Shown piece after piece: positions 12,175 to 23,025 of a stretch of 64,000 bases of DNA. Each line of letters begins with the position of its first letter. Position 1 is the first letter of the stretch. The notes below the pieces were generated by a model. That model worked only from the letters and a program-made list of their open reading frames with translations, was not told where the DNA came from and ran no database searches. A program made the position numbers and the translations under genes. This DNA is from Bradyrhizobium sp. MOS003. GTDB taxonomy: Bacteria; Pseudomonadota; Alphaproteobacteria; Rhizobiales; Xanthobacteraceae. The stretch is taken from positions 62,001 to 126,000 of the forward strand of contig NZ_PYFW01000007.1 of the NCBI RefSeq assembly GCF_003020125.1, in the 5' to 3' direction.

Positions 12175-12417
12175 CTATTGCACGAAGGCGAGGCCGACGC
12201 GCTTGTCACTGCGCCAAACTGTGCGACAATTCCGGACGAAATCGTCGCGCGTGATCGATAGCGTGATTGATTGCGGCAATGTGACGGGGGTGTCGAGGTC
12301 GATCGCCGCGCCGCCCGCCGACATGTTTCGCACGGTGCAGGGAATGCCGCTGTTTTCAAAGGTGATCGTGCCACCCTTGAAAACACGGTGACGCTGCGCT
12401 GCTCGCTTCTCGATCAT
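12175..12417 (-). CDS. PilZ domain protein
   Basis: 80 residues from the ATG at 12417: a single PilZ domain with the c-di-GMP-binding elements RAAQRHR (RxxxR, residues 5-11) and NMSAGG (D/NxSxxG, about 31-36), followed by beta strands and VGLAF near the end. It would act as a small cytoplasmic c-di-GMP receptor. A longer start at 12498 exists but adds residues not typical of the domain. It converges with the PQQ dehydrogenase gene. Confidence 0.82.
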   Translation of the reverse strand: MIEKRAAQRHRVFKGGTITFENSGIPCTVRNMSAGGAAIDLDTPVTLPQSITLSITRDDFVRNCRTVWRSDKRVGLAFVQ

Positions 12418-12598
12418 CCGCTTCGGTCCATCATGATGATCGTGAAATAGTGCATAGAAATTACGTTGAACTAAACTCAATACTGGCGCTACTTGCACGG
12501 CGCTTCAGACTTCGTTTACGACGTCGACGCGGAGAATCTCTCCGCCGACTTCCCCACACGCTCTTCTTTTGTGGCGCTGCGCGCCGATGGAGATACTG

Positions 12599-12892
12599 AT
12601 GAAGACTACGCTTTCGCTTCTGCTCGCCGCCGCGTTCTCGCTGTCGTCGATGCCCGCCCACGCCGTCAAGTGGGACCTCTCGACCATGAGCTGCAAGCAG
12701 TTCCTCGAGAGCGGCGAAGACAACATCCAGGTCGTGCTGACCTGGATGGACGGCTGGTACAAGGGCGACGAGGACAACGCGATCATCGACACCGACGTGT
12801 TCATCGAGAACGCCAAGAAGTTCGGTGCCTATTGCGGAAAGAATCCGACAGCCAGCATCGTCACCGCGGCCGACGAAGTGCTCGGCAAGTAA
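12599..12892 (+). CDS. HdeA/HdeB-family periplasmic protein
   Basis: 97 residues. Signal peptide 1-22 (cleavage after AHA), then a short helical domain with MSCKQFLESG, LTWMDGWYKG and AYCGKNP; Cys32 and Cys79 match the single disulfide of HdeA. HdeA proteins are acid-activated periplasmic chaperones; in alphaproteobacteria the exact role is less clear. A GGAG site lies seven bases before the ATG. A strong terminator follows at 12904. Confidence 0.85.
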   Translation: MKTTLSLLLAAAFSLSSMPAHAVKWDLSTMSCKQFLESGEDNIQVVLTWMDGWYKGDEDNAIIDTDVFIENAKKFGAYCGKNPTASIVTAADEVLGK

Positions 12893-12903
12893 TGACGCGT
12901 GCG

Positions 12904-12938
12904 GACCGAAGCGCGGATGCAATCGCGCTTCGGTCTTT
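12904..12938 (+). terminator. Intrinsic terminator of the HdeA-like gene
   Basis: Perfect 12-bp stem GACCGAAGCGCG / CGCGCTTCGGTC with an 8-base loop, followed by TTT, 12 bases after the stop codon. Confidence 0.8.
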
Positions 12939-13013
12939 GGCTTCGACACGATCGCAATGGAAGGCCGCGACGCGCTTTGCGCTTACGCGGCTCTCTTCCT
13001 CTAGAAATGCCGC

Positions 13014-13478
13014 TCAGCCCGGCAACATCGCGAACGCACTCGATACCATCGCGACCGGCCTGTTGTCGGCGGCCGAGAGCAGCGTGACGCGGCCAAAGCT
13101 CATGGTGCGTCCGAGCCGTACCACGCGGGCGTCCGCAAGCACGTCCGATGAGGACACTGCGCGCATGAAATGCGTGGTCTGGTCGACCGTGGTCATGGGG
13201 CGGTAGCCGCGATTGGCCGCCAGGATCGCGATCACCATCGCGGTGTCGGCGAGTGCCATCGGGGCCTGGCCGCAGACGATGCCGCCGTTCCGGCACAACC
13301 GCTCCGAAAACGGCATGCGCAGCAGTGCGCCCGGCTGCCAGTCCGGCGCATCCGCCGGCTGCGCGTGCTCGAGGCGCTCGACGGTGAGGTCGAGATCCTG
13401 CACCCAGGGGGCAAAAACCTCGCCGAGGATGCGTCTGGCGTCGGGGAGGCCGAATTCAGCGTCTGGCTGCATTTGCAT
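13014..13478 (-). CDS. PaaI-type hotdog thioesterase
   Basis: 154 residues from the ATG at 13478 (a second ATG at 13472). The hotdog helix region has CRNGGIVCGQAPMALADTAMVIAI (about 65-88), in which GG and the acidic residue in ADTA correspond to the acyl-CoA thioesterase active site, followed by TTVDQTTHFMRAV. Expected to hydrolyse acyl- or aryl-CoA esters in the cytoplasm. The AGGAGA ribosome site is rather far upstream of the ATG. The frame continues upstream without clear coding character. Confidence 0.75.
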   Translation of the reverse strand: MQMQPDAEFGLPDARRILGEVFAPWVQDLDLTVERLEHAQPADAPDWQPGALLRMPFSERLCRNGGIVCGQAPMALADTAMVIAILAANRGYRPMTTVDQTTHFMRAVSSSDVLADARVVRLGRTMSFGRVTLLSAADNRPVAMVSSAFAMLPG

Positions 13479-13622
13479 TGCTGTCGCGTTCTCCTGTATT
13501 GCCGGATGTTTCGAGCATTGTGCGCGCATCGGCGCGGCAAAGTCACCCGGTCTGGCGCCGGTCCGGTCGGCTTGAAAATGCCTGACTTGGCCCGATATGA
13601 TGCCTTGCTTGGGTGTGGATGG

Positions 13623-13757
13623 ATGATGTTGCGTCGGTGTGTCCTCGTCTTTGGTATGGAAGCGCTCGGCCTCGCGCTGAGCGGGTGCACCAAGTGTGGT
13701 CCGATCTGGGACGACTGGCTGCATGCGCCGAAATCGTGCAGATCGGATCGGCTCTAG
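13623..13757 (+). CDS. Very small putative lipoprotein with Cys-rich tail
   Basis: 44 residues: a short hydrophobic N-terminus (VLVFGMEALGLAL), a lipobox LSGC (Cys22), then TKCGPIWDDWLHAPKSCRSDRL. The mature piece is about 23 residues with three Cys. I recall similar short lipoproteins with a CGPIWDDW...KSC pattern in Bradyrhizobium, which supports it being real, but no function is known. The ribosome site is weak and a second ATG follows directly. Confidence 0.55.
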   Translation: MMLRRCVLVFGMEALGLALSGCTKCGPIWDDWLHAPKSCRSDRL

Positions 13758-13841
13758 CGGGCCTCGACCGGCCTCTGCGGCCGCGACTGGGATGACGAGG
13801 TGCGGACGATTCGTGCCTCATGGATGATCAAGGAGTGGACG

Positions 13842-14138
13842 ATGAAGCTTTTCCGTTTCGCCGCGGTGCTGGCCGTGCTGGCGGGACCTGCCTATGCGCA
13901 AATGCCCAATCTGAATTTGCTGCAGGAGGCCCCGAGCAAGACCCCCGAGGAGAAGGCCGCGGAAGCCGAGCGCGACAAGGCCTACAAGGAAACGTTGAAG
14001 AAGATCCCGGATTCCAAGACGTCGAACGATCCCTGGGGCGGCATGCGCTCCGATCCGCCGAAGCAGCCGGCGGCGCCGAAGGCCTCGGCCGCCACCAGCG
14101 TGCCGAAAAAGACCAAAAGCGGTACGGCCGCCAACTGA
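13842..14138 (+). CDS. Small exported DPWGG-motif protein, copy 2
   Basis: 98 residues. Signal peptide 1-19 (cleavage after AYA), a Glu/Lys-rich predicted helix (about 30-60) ending in AYKETLKKIPDSK, then NDPWGGMRS and an Ala/Pro/Lys-rich tail. The AYK..L..IP..K...DPWGG block matches the gene at 9856. An AAGGAG site lies upstream of the ATG. Periplasmic location is predicted; function unknown. Confidence 0.8.
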   Translation: MKLFRFAAVLAVLAGPAYAQMPNLNLLQEAPSKTPEEKAAEAERDKAYKETLKKIPDSKTSNDPWGGMRSDPPKQPAAPKASAATSVPKKTKSGTAAN

Positions 14139-14245
14139 CCGAACTCCGTTCGGGAGGCTGCACTGGCGCCTCTCGGATGGGACTCCTCTTCGTCAGGCCC
14201 AGGCCCTACATTGTGCTGAGCGTAGCGCGTAGAGGAGGGCAGGAC

Positions 14246-14500
14246 ATGGCCGACCGTCCGCGGGATCTCGCCGAGCGGATGGCGCGCCGGCGCAACATCG
14301 CCGGCAAACCGGGCCAGACGGTCCGCGACGGCTATCTGCGCGAGACCTTCACGCTGCCACGCGCGGCGGCGCGGGAAAGGGCGCAGGCCTTCTTCGCCCG
14401 CTACCCCAAGGCCGGCTATATGAGTGCGGTGGAGACGTGGCGCGAGCTGCCCGGCGGCGACATCGAATTCACCATGCGGCGGCTGCCCAGCGCGGACTAA
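14246..14500 (+). CDS. Conserved small cytoplasmic protein of unknown function
   Basis: 84 residues, basic N-terminus (RDLAERMARRRNIAG), then YLRETFTLPRAAARERAQAFF and YPKAGYMSAVETWRELPGGDIEFTMRRL. No signal or membrane segment. Codon use is typical of the region and a GAGGAGG ribosome site precedes the ATG. I recall similar hypothetical proteins in Bradyrhizobium; no function is known. Confidence 0.75.
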   Translation: MADRPRDLAERMARRRNIAGKPGQTVRDGYLRETFTLPRAAARERAQAFFARYPKAGYMSAVETWRELPGGDIEFTMRRLPSAD

Positions 14501-14501
14501 C

Positions 14502-14553
14502 GCATGATCCGGGATGTGCACAGCGGTTTTCCGAAAAGGTCATGCTCAAACAA
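14502..14553. repeat. Short intergenic palindromic element (GCATGA...TCATGC type)
   Basis: Begins GCATGATCCGGG and ends TTTTCCGAAAAGGTCATGC followed by TCAAACAA. The ends are inverted copies and the interior has the CGGTTTTCCGAAAA core of an element I recall as very common in Bradyrhizobiaceae genomes. This copy is short and degenerate. Confidence 0.55.
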
Positions 14554-14574
14554 CAACCTCCGGAGACCTGCTGA

Positions 14575-14808
14575 CTAGTCGAGTGTTTCGGCAACGATGC
14601 GAATCCGGAACACGGGCTCCTTGGCCTCGTCCAGCAGCTCCATGTGCCATTCGGAATTTTCCTGGAGCTTGCGGGCAATGCCGGCGGTCATGTCGGCGCA
14701 GACATTGGTCATCTCTTTCCAGGCCGAATTGCGATCGGCAAACTCCGCCGCCTGGTCCGCGCAGCCCGAGTAATTTCCATTCCGGATTCGAAAGAAATAC
14801 AGCGGCAT
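14575..14808 (-). CDS. DUF6894-like small protein
   Basis: 77 residues starting MPLYFFRIRNGNYSG, the short beta-hairpin opening typical of DUF6894 proteins of rhizobia, followed by an acidic helix (DQAAEFADRNSAWKEM) and a C-terminal strand pair (WHMELLDEAKEPVFRIRIV). Likely a soluble two-layer protein; function unknown. An upstream start at 14874 is not favoured because it adds low-complexity residues. Confidence 0.72.
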   Translation of the reverse strand: MPLYFFRIRNGNYSGCADQAAEFADRNSAWKEMTNVCADMTAGIARKLQENSEWHMELLDEAKEPVFRIRIVAETLD

Positions 14809-14974
14809 GGCTGGCACCGATGGCAGGCGTGATGGCCTCGCCCCAGGCCATGGACGCGCGCAGTGCAATCCCAAACCACCGTCAGATCAATTCCGGGCGG
14901 CTACGGATGTTTGTTCCGCCGCAACTCCCAGCCGCGGCGCTGCCGGTGCACAAGGCGCCATCCGGCGCCGACCG

Positions 14975-15172
14975 TTATTCGCCCGCTTCAGGCTGTCCGG
15001 CCGATCGCTTCAACTCCCGATCGATCCGCAGCTGCACGCGCCGGATTGCCAACAGATCGATTTTCGTCTCGGTCTTGCCGGACTTGACCTGCTCGCCAAT
15101 GCGGAACTGCCACTGCCAGATTCCGGGAATCGCCGTCTTGGCGACGGTGAACTCGATGCCCCTGTGATTCAT
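14975..15172 (-). CDS. Small protein of unknown function
   Basis: 65 residues. A beta-rich first half (IEFTVAKTAIPGIWQWQFRIG) is followed by a basic helix (LLAIRRVQLRIDRELKRSAG). A strong GGGAGG ribosome site precedes the ATG at 15172. The frame is open far upstream, but only this part has a good start. No family recognised. Confidence 0.65.
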   Translation of the reverse strand: MNHRGIEFTVAKTAIPGIWQWQFRIGEQVKSGKTETKIDLLAIRRVQLRIDRELKRSAGQPEAGE

Positions 15173-15526
15173 GGTGACCTCCCCACGATTCACTTCCATG
15201 ACTGCAAACATGTTGGGTGTCACAATATTCCGGACACAAGCAAATTTTGGCGGTAAGCCACGGATAGTTCGGGGATATCTCGAAAGCGCGCGTGCGCCGA
15301 AACAAACGAACCCAGGTCCGAAACACGCCGCGCCGCCTGAGGGTACCCGGGTTACGGAACGCTCCGTGGTTCTCCGACCATGAACAGAGTTCCTGGCCTG
15401 CACCCGGCTGCACCGGTGCGCCGATCGAACAGGCCGCAGGGCCGGGCCGAGGATGACCGATTCCCTGCAAGCGGCGGCATGTGCCTTGCTTTGCCTGATG
15501 ACGGCAACAAGCAACATGGGCCCGTC
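15173..15526. other. Intergenic stretch without a supported gene
   Basis: About 350 bases between divergent small genes. The first 80 bases (15180-15260) are relatively AT-rich and probably hold the promoter of the minus-strand gene. Short open frames on both strands lack ribosome sites and conserved features. Confidence 0.4.
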
Positions 15527-15784
15527 ATGCTCGGCATTCCCCGCCGCTACAGTCATTTCGTCTTCGGCATCATCCAGTCCGGACTGACCTCGCTGGTCGC
15601 GTCGGGGATTGCGAGCCTGCCCGCAGGCAGCGCGGTGAGCTTCGTCGGGCACTGGATGGTGTCGTGGCTGATCGCATGGGCCGCGATGCTGCCGATCGTG
15701 CTGCTGGCGGCGCCCGCGATCCGCGCCTTCTCGCTGCTCCTGACGCAGGAGGAGAGGGAGTCGCGAACCGCCCGGCAGGCATGA
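15527..15784 (+). CDS. DUF2798-type two-helix membrane protein
   Basis: 85 residues from the ATG at 15527. The opening PRRYSHFVFGIIQSGLTS and two hydrophobic helices (about 11-32 and 44-66) separated by a short loop match DUF2798 inner-membrane proteins. The tail is charged. The upstream in-frame extension to 15380 lacks family similarity. Confidence 0.8.
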   Translation: MLGIPRRYSHFVFGIIQSGLTSLVASGIASLPAGSAVSFVGHWMVSWLIAWAAMLPIVLLAAPAIRAFSLLLTQEERESRTARQA

Positions 15785-15816
15785 AAAAGCCCCGCCTGGG
15801 GAGAGCCAGACGGGGC
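15784..15816 (-). terminator. Minus-strand intrinsic terminator without an upstream gene
   Basis: Read on the minus strand: GCCCCGTCTGG pairs with CCAGGCGGGGC (one mismatch) around a 6-base loop, followed directly by TTTTT. The only plus-strand gene ends here and would see no T run, so the terminator belongs to a minus-strand transcript. No coding gene lies upstream of it on that strand. Confidence 0.7.
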
Positions 15817-15910
15817 CGAGAGTTATTGGAGGCTGAGGTGCTGGGCTGCAACACCGTAGCCGCATCACCCTAGCCGGCCCCGCTTACGGCAGCCTGACAG
15901 GCGGCAGATT
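15784..15910 (-). ncRNA. Candidate small RNA ending at the orphan terminator
   Basis: The minus strand upstream of the terminator has no believable protein gene but includes GCACCTCAGCCTCC, whose CCTCC is complementary to ribosome binding sites, a feature of several alphaproteobacterial trans-acting sRNAs. The 5' end is unknown; the right boundary is a guess. Confidence 0.35.
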
Positions 15911-16063
15911 TCCGCAGCCCGAACGCCGAGGCCGCAGACTGGCCCCGCACCCGTCCCAATTTCGACATCCGCCCGCACGACTGCGGACACACCCGTCGGC
16001 GAGATTCCACGCCGTTCGGCGCCGCCATGGGGGAAACGTGGCACGCCGGCCAGGGGTGGCATC

Positions 16064-16153
16064 ATGGATAACGTAGAGCGGTCGTTCGCCGCCGCGACAG
16101 CGGCTGGCTTCATCGTGCTGGTCATCGGCCTCGCGCTGCTGGCGCTGCTTTAG
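16064..16153 (+). CDS. 29-residue single-helix membrane peptide
   Basis: ATG at 16064 to TAG at 16153. The peptide starts MDNVERSFAAATAAG and continues as one hydrophobic helix of Phe, Ile, Val, Leu and Gly. An AGGGGTGG ribosome site lies just upstream. Too short to score by family, but the layout (charged start, single helix, stop directly after the helix) is that of a bacterial small membrane protein. Confidence 0.5.
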   Translation: MDNVERSFAAATAAGFIVLVIGLALLALL

Positions 16154-16458
16154 GTGGCGCGGGGGCCGTCAGCCGCGCTCCGGGATGATGGGGCGCGGAG
16201 CATGCCGGATTCTCAAAAACCGGAAAACAACCCCATGCACAGTAGGCGGGCATAGAAATTCAGTTGTTGTTTCAGTGACTTAACGGCGAGCTGGATGCCG
16301 TTTTGGAGCGTGATGCGCTCTGTAGGCCGTTCACATCGACCCGGCCGGACCTGCGCTGCTGGCATCTTGCGGCGACCGGGCGACCACATTCCGCGAGTCG
16401 TCGGGAAGGCCGCCGCCAGCCGGCGCGCCCTTGTCGGTTGGCCGGCTCGGCGCCGGTT
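16154..16458. other. Intergenic stretch with fragment of a dispersed element
   Basis: About 300 bases. The segment 16200-16250 contains CGGAAAACAACCCCATGCAC, which I recall as part of a repeated intergenic sequence in Bradyrhizobium. The bases 16250-16290 are AT-richer (AATTCAGTTGTTGTTTCAG). No gene supported. Confidence 0.35.
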
Positions 16459-16626
16459 CTAGTGGATGTTGATGTCGTTCAGCGGAAGGTGGAGCTCGGT
16501 GGCGCGTTCTTCGCGGTCCTTCTTGCGGAACTCGTTCTCCTGGCGCTCGAACTTCATCATCTCCCGATGCGCCCTCTCCGGCAGGGGATTGCGCCTGGTC
16601 GTATCGCGGTGCGTATTTTCCGTCAT
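16459..16626 (-). CDS. Small highly charged protein of unknown function
   Basis: 55 residues, MTENTHRDTTRRNPLPERAH at the start, then a Glu/Lys/Arg-rich helix (FERQENEFRKKDREERATEL) and a short end LPLNDINIH. Cytoplasmic, probably a single amphipathic helix. ATG at 16626 with an upstream GGGGA. The clear compositional pattern supports a gene; function unknown. Confidence 0.6.
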   Translation of the reverse strand: MTENTHRDTTRRNPLPERAHREMMKFERQENEFRKKDREERATELHLPLNDINIH

Positions 16627-16780
16627 GATCGTGTCCCCGGAGTTGCGGTCTCATCCTTGGAGAAGGCCCAGCACCGCGAAAAAGTTCGGTGCCGCAGGAT
16701 TACGGAAGTCTGACGGCGGCCGGGCCATGCGTCTTTGATGCGCGTCAGCTTCGGTCGAAGAAGGACGTTGCCACAGTCTG

Positions 16781-16981
16781 CTATTTCGGCGGTTGCAGTT
16801 CGGGGGATTTGGCCCAGTCCTGCAGGTGATTGGCGACATCGGCCTGGCGGGCCTTCTTGAGCAGGGCATCCCGCTCGGGCCCGGGCGGAAGCCTCAAAGC
16901 CTGTTGCTGGACCTGCTTCACCCATGCGGAAAGCCGGTCTTGAAGGGTCAGCTGCTGCTTGTAACGCCGCCGCTTGAACAT
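16781..16981 (-). CDS. Small basic protein of unknown function
   Basis: 66 residues starting MFKRRRYKQQLTLQDRLSAW, then a Gln/Ala/Leu helix and ERDALLKKARQADVANHLQDW. No signal or membrane span. A clear AAGGAG site lies eight bases before the ATG at 16981. Function unknown. Confidence 0.7.
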   Translation of the reverse strand: MFKRRRYKQQLTLQDRLSAWVKQVQQQALRLPPGPERDALLKKARQADVANHLQDWAKSPELQPPK

Positions 16982-17291
16982 GGCATGCTCCTTTCCGTGC
17001 GAGGAAGGCGGGAGCGCAATCGGCGTTTTCATCACCGATAGGGGCCATGCTTCGTACGGTGATGGTCTATTAGGGGCCATGAACGGGCCGGCGTCTGTGC
17101 AGTTGTGTGCACAACGCGAAGGGGGAGGGGCGGACCCTAGAGGAGGGACGGCATTCTCGCGCACAAACCCTCAAATCCGCAAAGAACATATTGCGAACAT
17201 AGAACAGATAGGGTACATTGCCTTTATCGACGAGCCGCCTCGCCAATCGTTTGTCCCTCTAGCGAATCCTCGCCATAAGGAGCACGACCCA
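16982..17291. other. Intergenic region holding the recA promoter
   Basis: About 310 bases between divergent genes. It holds the SOS box at 17184 and an AT-richer stretch (17170-17230) consistent with the recA promoter, then AAGGAG before the start. I see no gene in it. Confidence 0.5.
17184..17198 (+). promoter_or_regulatory. LexA (SOS) box of recA
   Basis: GAAC-ATATTGC-GAAC matches the alphaproteobacterial LexA consensus GAAC-N7-GAAC exactly, 94 bases ahead of the recA start. LexA bound here would repress recA until DNA damage. Confidence 0.9.
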
Positions 17292-18380
<1,089 letters not shown>

Positions 18381-18411
18381 GCCTCAACGCGAAGAGTTTT
18401 TCGCGAGGAGC

Positions 18412-18461
18412 GGGCGCTGAGGACGTTGAGTTGCCGACGTCGTCAGCGCCCTTTCGTTTTT
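18412..18461 (+). terminator. recA terminator
   Basis: GGGCGCTGA (18412-18420) pairs with TCAGCGCCC (18443-18451), the stem extending inward with one mismatch; followed by TTTCGTTTTT. It starts 32 bases after the recA stop. Confidence 0.8.
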
Positions 18462-18482
18462 GCGTGAGGGGAGACCGCGCCG

Positions 18483-19484
18483 ATGAAACGGATAATTCTG
18501 ACCAGTTCGTCAGGCGCCGGCCTCACCTATGCCGATCGCGCCGACTTGGTCATCCCGTTCATCTATCGCTTCGTTTCGGGGCCGCTTCCCACGCCCGACC
18601 ACCTCATCCGTTATCTCGGCTGGCGGCAGTCCAGGACGTGGGTCGACGAAATGCACTGGTCGGATTGCGTCCCCGTGCGTCAGTCGCCCCTTATCCGGCG
18701 CCAGGATCGGGCGGGTGCCCTGCTTTGGATCTTCGAGCATTACGCGGTCGATCTCATCGAGCTGTGGTTCGATCCTGAACCCAATAGCCAATTGCAGTTG
18801 ATATGGATCCTCGATTACCTGCGTTTCAGGCCTTCACTGACGGAGAACCTGAGACTTCGACGGGTCGATTTCAGTCTACGGGGAGCAAATCCAGCAGAGC
18901 TTCGTCATCGTGACGTGGAGCAGCTCGACGTTGCGGAAAGCGACGTTGAGATCGCAACTCTCGCGTGGGAGGCCTACGGCGCGCCGACACCCGAGCTTTG
19001 CGCCGGGCTGCTCGACAGGCCGCTCGGCAAGCTGTCTTTTTTGAAGACGGCCATGGATGAGCTGCTCTCGGAACTGCCGTCGCCGGTGACGGGACTGGGG
19101 GCGACCGAGACGCGCCTTCTCGAACTGATCGCAAGCGAACAGAGTCGCGCCGATACGCTGTTTCGGCCAGGCAGGCCTGAGGCTCGTGTGTTCGATCTCT
19201 GGGAGCTGGGCGCGTTGCTCGAAGGGCTCGCATTCGGCCCGGCACCTGCGATTGCGGGTCTGGACGGCAAGCTGGCGACACTCGATCCGGACAACACGCG
19301 AGGCCGCAACGCCGCCTATCGCCGGAGCCGGCTGTCGCTGACCGAATTCGGCAAGGCGGTTCTGGAAGGTGGGGAGGATTTTCGTCGTCACAACCCGATC
19401 CGACGCTGGTGGGGCGGTACGTTTCTCACGAGCGAGCGGCTGTGGCGGTGGGATCGTGAAAGCCGGTTGTTGATTGCGCCTTAA
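18483..19484 (+). CDS. DUF1835-like protein of unknown function
   Basis: 333 residues, no signal peptide or membrane span. The first half (LTSSSGAGLTYADRADLVIPF, then WVDEMHWSD and a helical section to about 120) resembles DUF1835-type proteins. The second half is alpha-helical with a winged-helix-like piece (YRRSRLSLTEFGKAVLEG near 280) and ends RRWWGGTFLTSERLWRWD, a pattern I recall from rhizobial proteins of this family. Biological role unknown. It follows recA by about 100 bases, past a terminator. Confidence 0.65.
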   Translation: MKRIILTSSSGAGLTYADRADLVIPFIYRFVSGPLPTPDHLIRYLGWRQSRTWVDEMHWSDCVPVRQSPLIRRQDRAGALLWIFEHYAVDLIELWFDPEPNSQLQLIWILDYLRFRPSLTENLRLRRVDFSLRGANPAELRHRDVEQLDVAESDVEIATLAWEAYGAPTPELCAGLLDRPLGKLSFLKTAMDELLSELPSPVTGLGATETRLLELIASEQSRADTLFRPGRPEARVFDLWELGALLEGLAFGPAPAIAGLDGKLATLDPDNTRGRNAAYRRSRLSLTEFGKAVLEGGEDFRRHNPIRRWWGGTFLTSERLWRWDRESRLLIAP

Positions 19485-19487
19485 GCC

Positions 19488-19595
19488 GTAGGGTGGATCA
19501 GCCGAAGGCGTAATCCACCAGATCGTCTCCGCGGACGCGGAAGTGGTGGGTTACGCCGGCGGACCGGGCTTCGCGCAACCGCCCGCTAACCCACC
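19488..19595. repeat. Intergenic palindromic repeat (GTAGGGTGG...CTAACCCACC type)
   Basis: Starts GTAGGGTGGATCAGCCGAAGG and ends GCGGGTTAGTGG-type sequence in inverted form (CCGCTAACCCACC), with internal inverted blocks GTGGGTTACGCC / GGCGTAATCCACC. I recall this TGGGTTACGC-type unit as common between genes in Bradyrhizobium. It lies between convergent genes and can form a long hairpin. Confidence 0.7.
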
Positions 19596-19617
19596 AGACG
19601 AAAACCGCTGTCGGATC

Positions 19618-22488
<2,871 letters not shown>

Positions 22489-22517
22489 GGGTCCTCGCTT
22501 TAGATTTCGTTGTCGCC

Positions 22518-22617
22518 GTCATGCCCCGCGAAGGCGGGGCATCCAGTACACGCAGGCGTCACGGCTTGAACCGAAAAGCCGAGGCGTACTGGATCGTCCG
22601 CCTGCGCGGACGATGAC
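22518..22617. repeat. Palindromic repeat between gcvH and gcvP
   Basis: GTCATGCCCCGCGAAGGCGGGGCATCCAGTAC at the left is mirrored by GTACTGGATCGTCCGCCTGCGCGGACGATGAC at the right. Each arm also forms its own short hairpin (CCCCGC/GCGGGG and TCGTCCGC/GCGGACGA). This is a cloverleaf-like intergenic element of a kind common in this group, here inside an operon. Confidence 0.8.
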
Positions 22618-22647
22618 ACCGAGTATGAGGTCAGAGTTCGCGTCATC

Positions 22648-23016
22648 TCACGCCGTGTGGGCCTTGTAGGCGGATTCATCCATGAGGCCGCCGAGCTCAC
22701 CCTTGTCGGCCATCTTGATCTTGAAGAACCAGGCCTTGCCTTGCGCGTCCGAGTTGACCAGCGCCGGCTCGGCCACGAGCTCGGCATTGGTTTCGAGCAC
22801 TTCGCCGGTCACAGGCGCGTAGACGTCGGAGGCGGCCTTGACCGATTCGACGACGGCGGCGGCTTCCGCCTTCTTCAGCGTGCGGCCGACCTTGGGCAAT
22901 TCGACGAACACGACGTCGCCGAGCTGCTGCTGGGCATAGTCGGTGATGCCGACGGTGGCGACATCGCCGTCGATAGCGAGCCATTCATGGTCGGAGCTGT
23001 ACAGCGTCGTGGTCAT
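22648..23016 (-). CDS. gcvH: Glycine cleavage system H protein
   Basis: 122 residues. It carries the lipoyl arm that shuttles the aminomethyl group between P, T and L proteins. The lipoylated lysine lies in ESVKAASDVYAPV (about residue 60), and the N-terminal SSDHEWL is typical. Nine bases separate it from gcvT upstream, so it is in the same operon. Confidence 0.98.
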   Translation of the reverse strand: MTTTLYSSDHEWLAIDGDVATVGITDYAQQQLGDVVFVELPKVGRTLKKAEAAAVVESVKAASDVYAPVTGEVLETNAELVAEPALVNSDAQGKAWFFKIKMADKGELGGLMDESAYKAHTA

Positions 23017-23025
23017 TGTCGATCC

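Noticed and set aside
12599..13757. Cluster of small exported genes considered as a toxin-immunity or bacteriocin locus
   Set aside because: The genes face different directions, one is HdeA-like and one a thioesterase; no processing or export genes are present.
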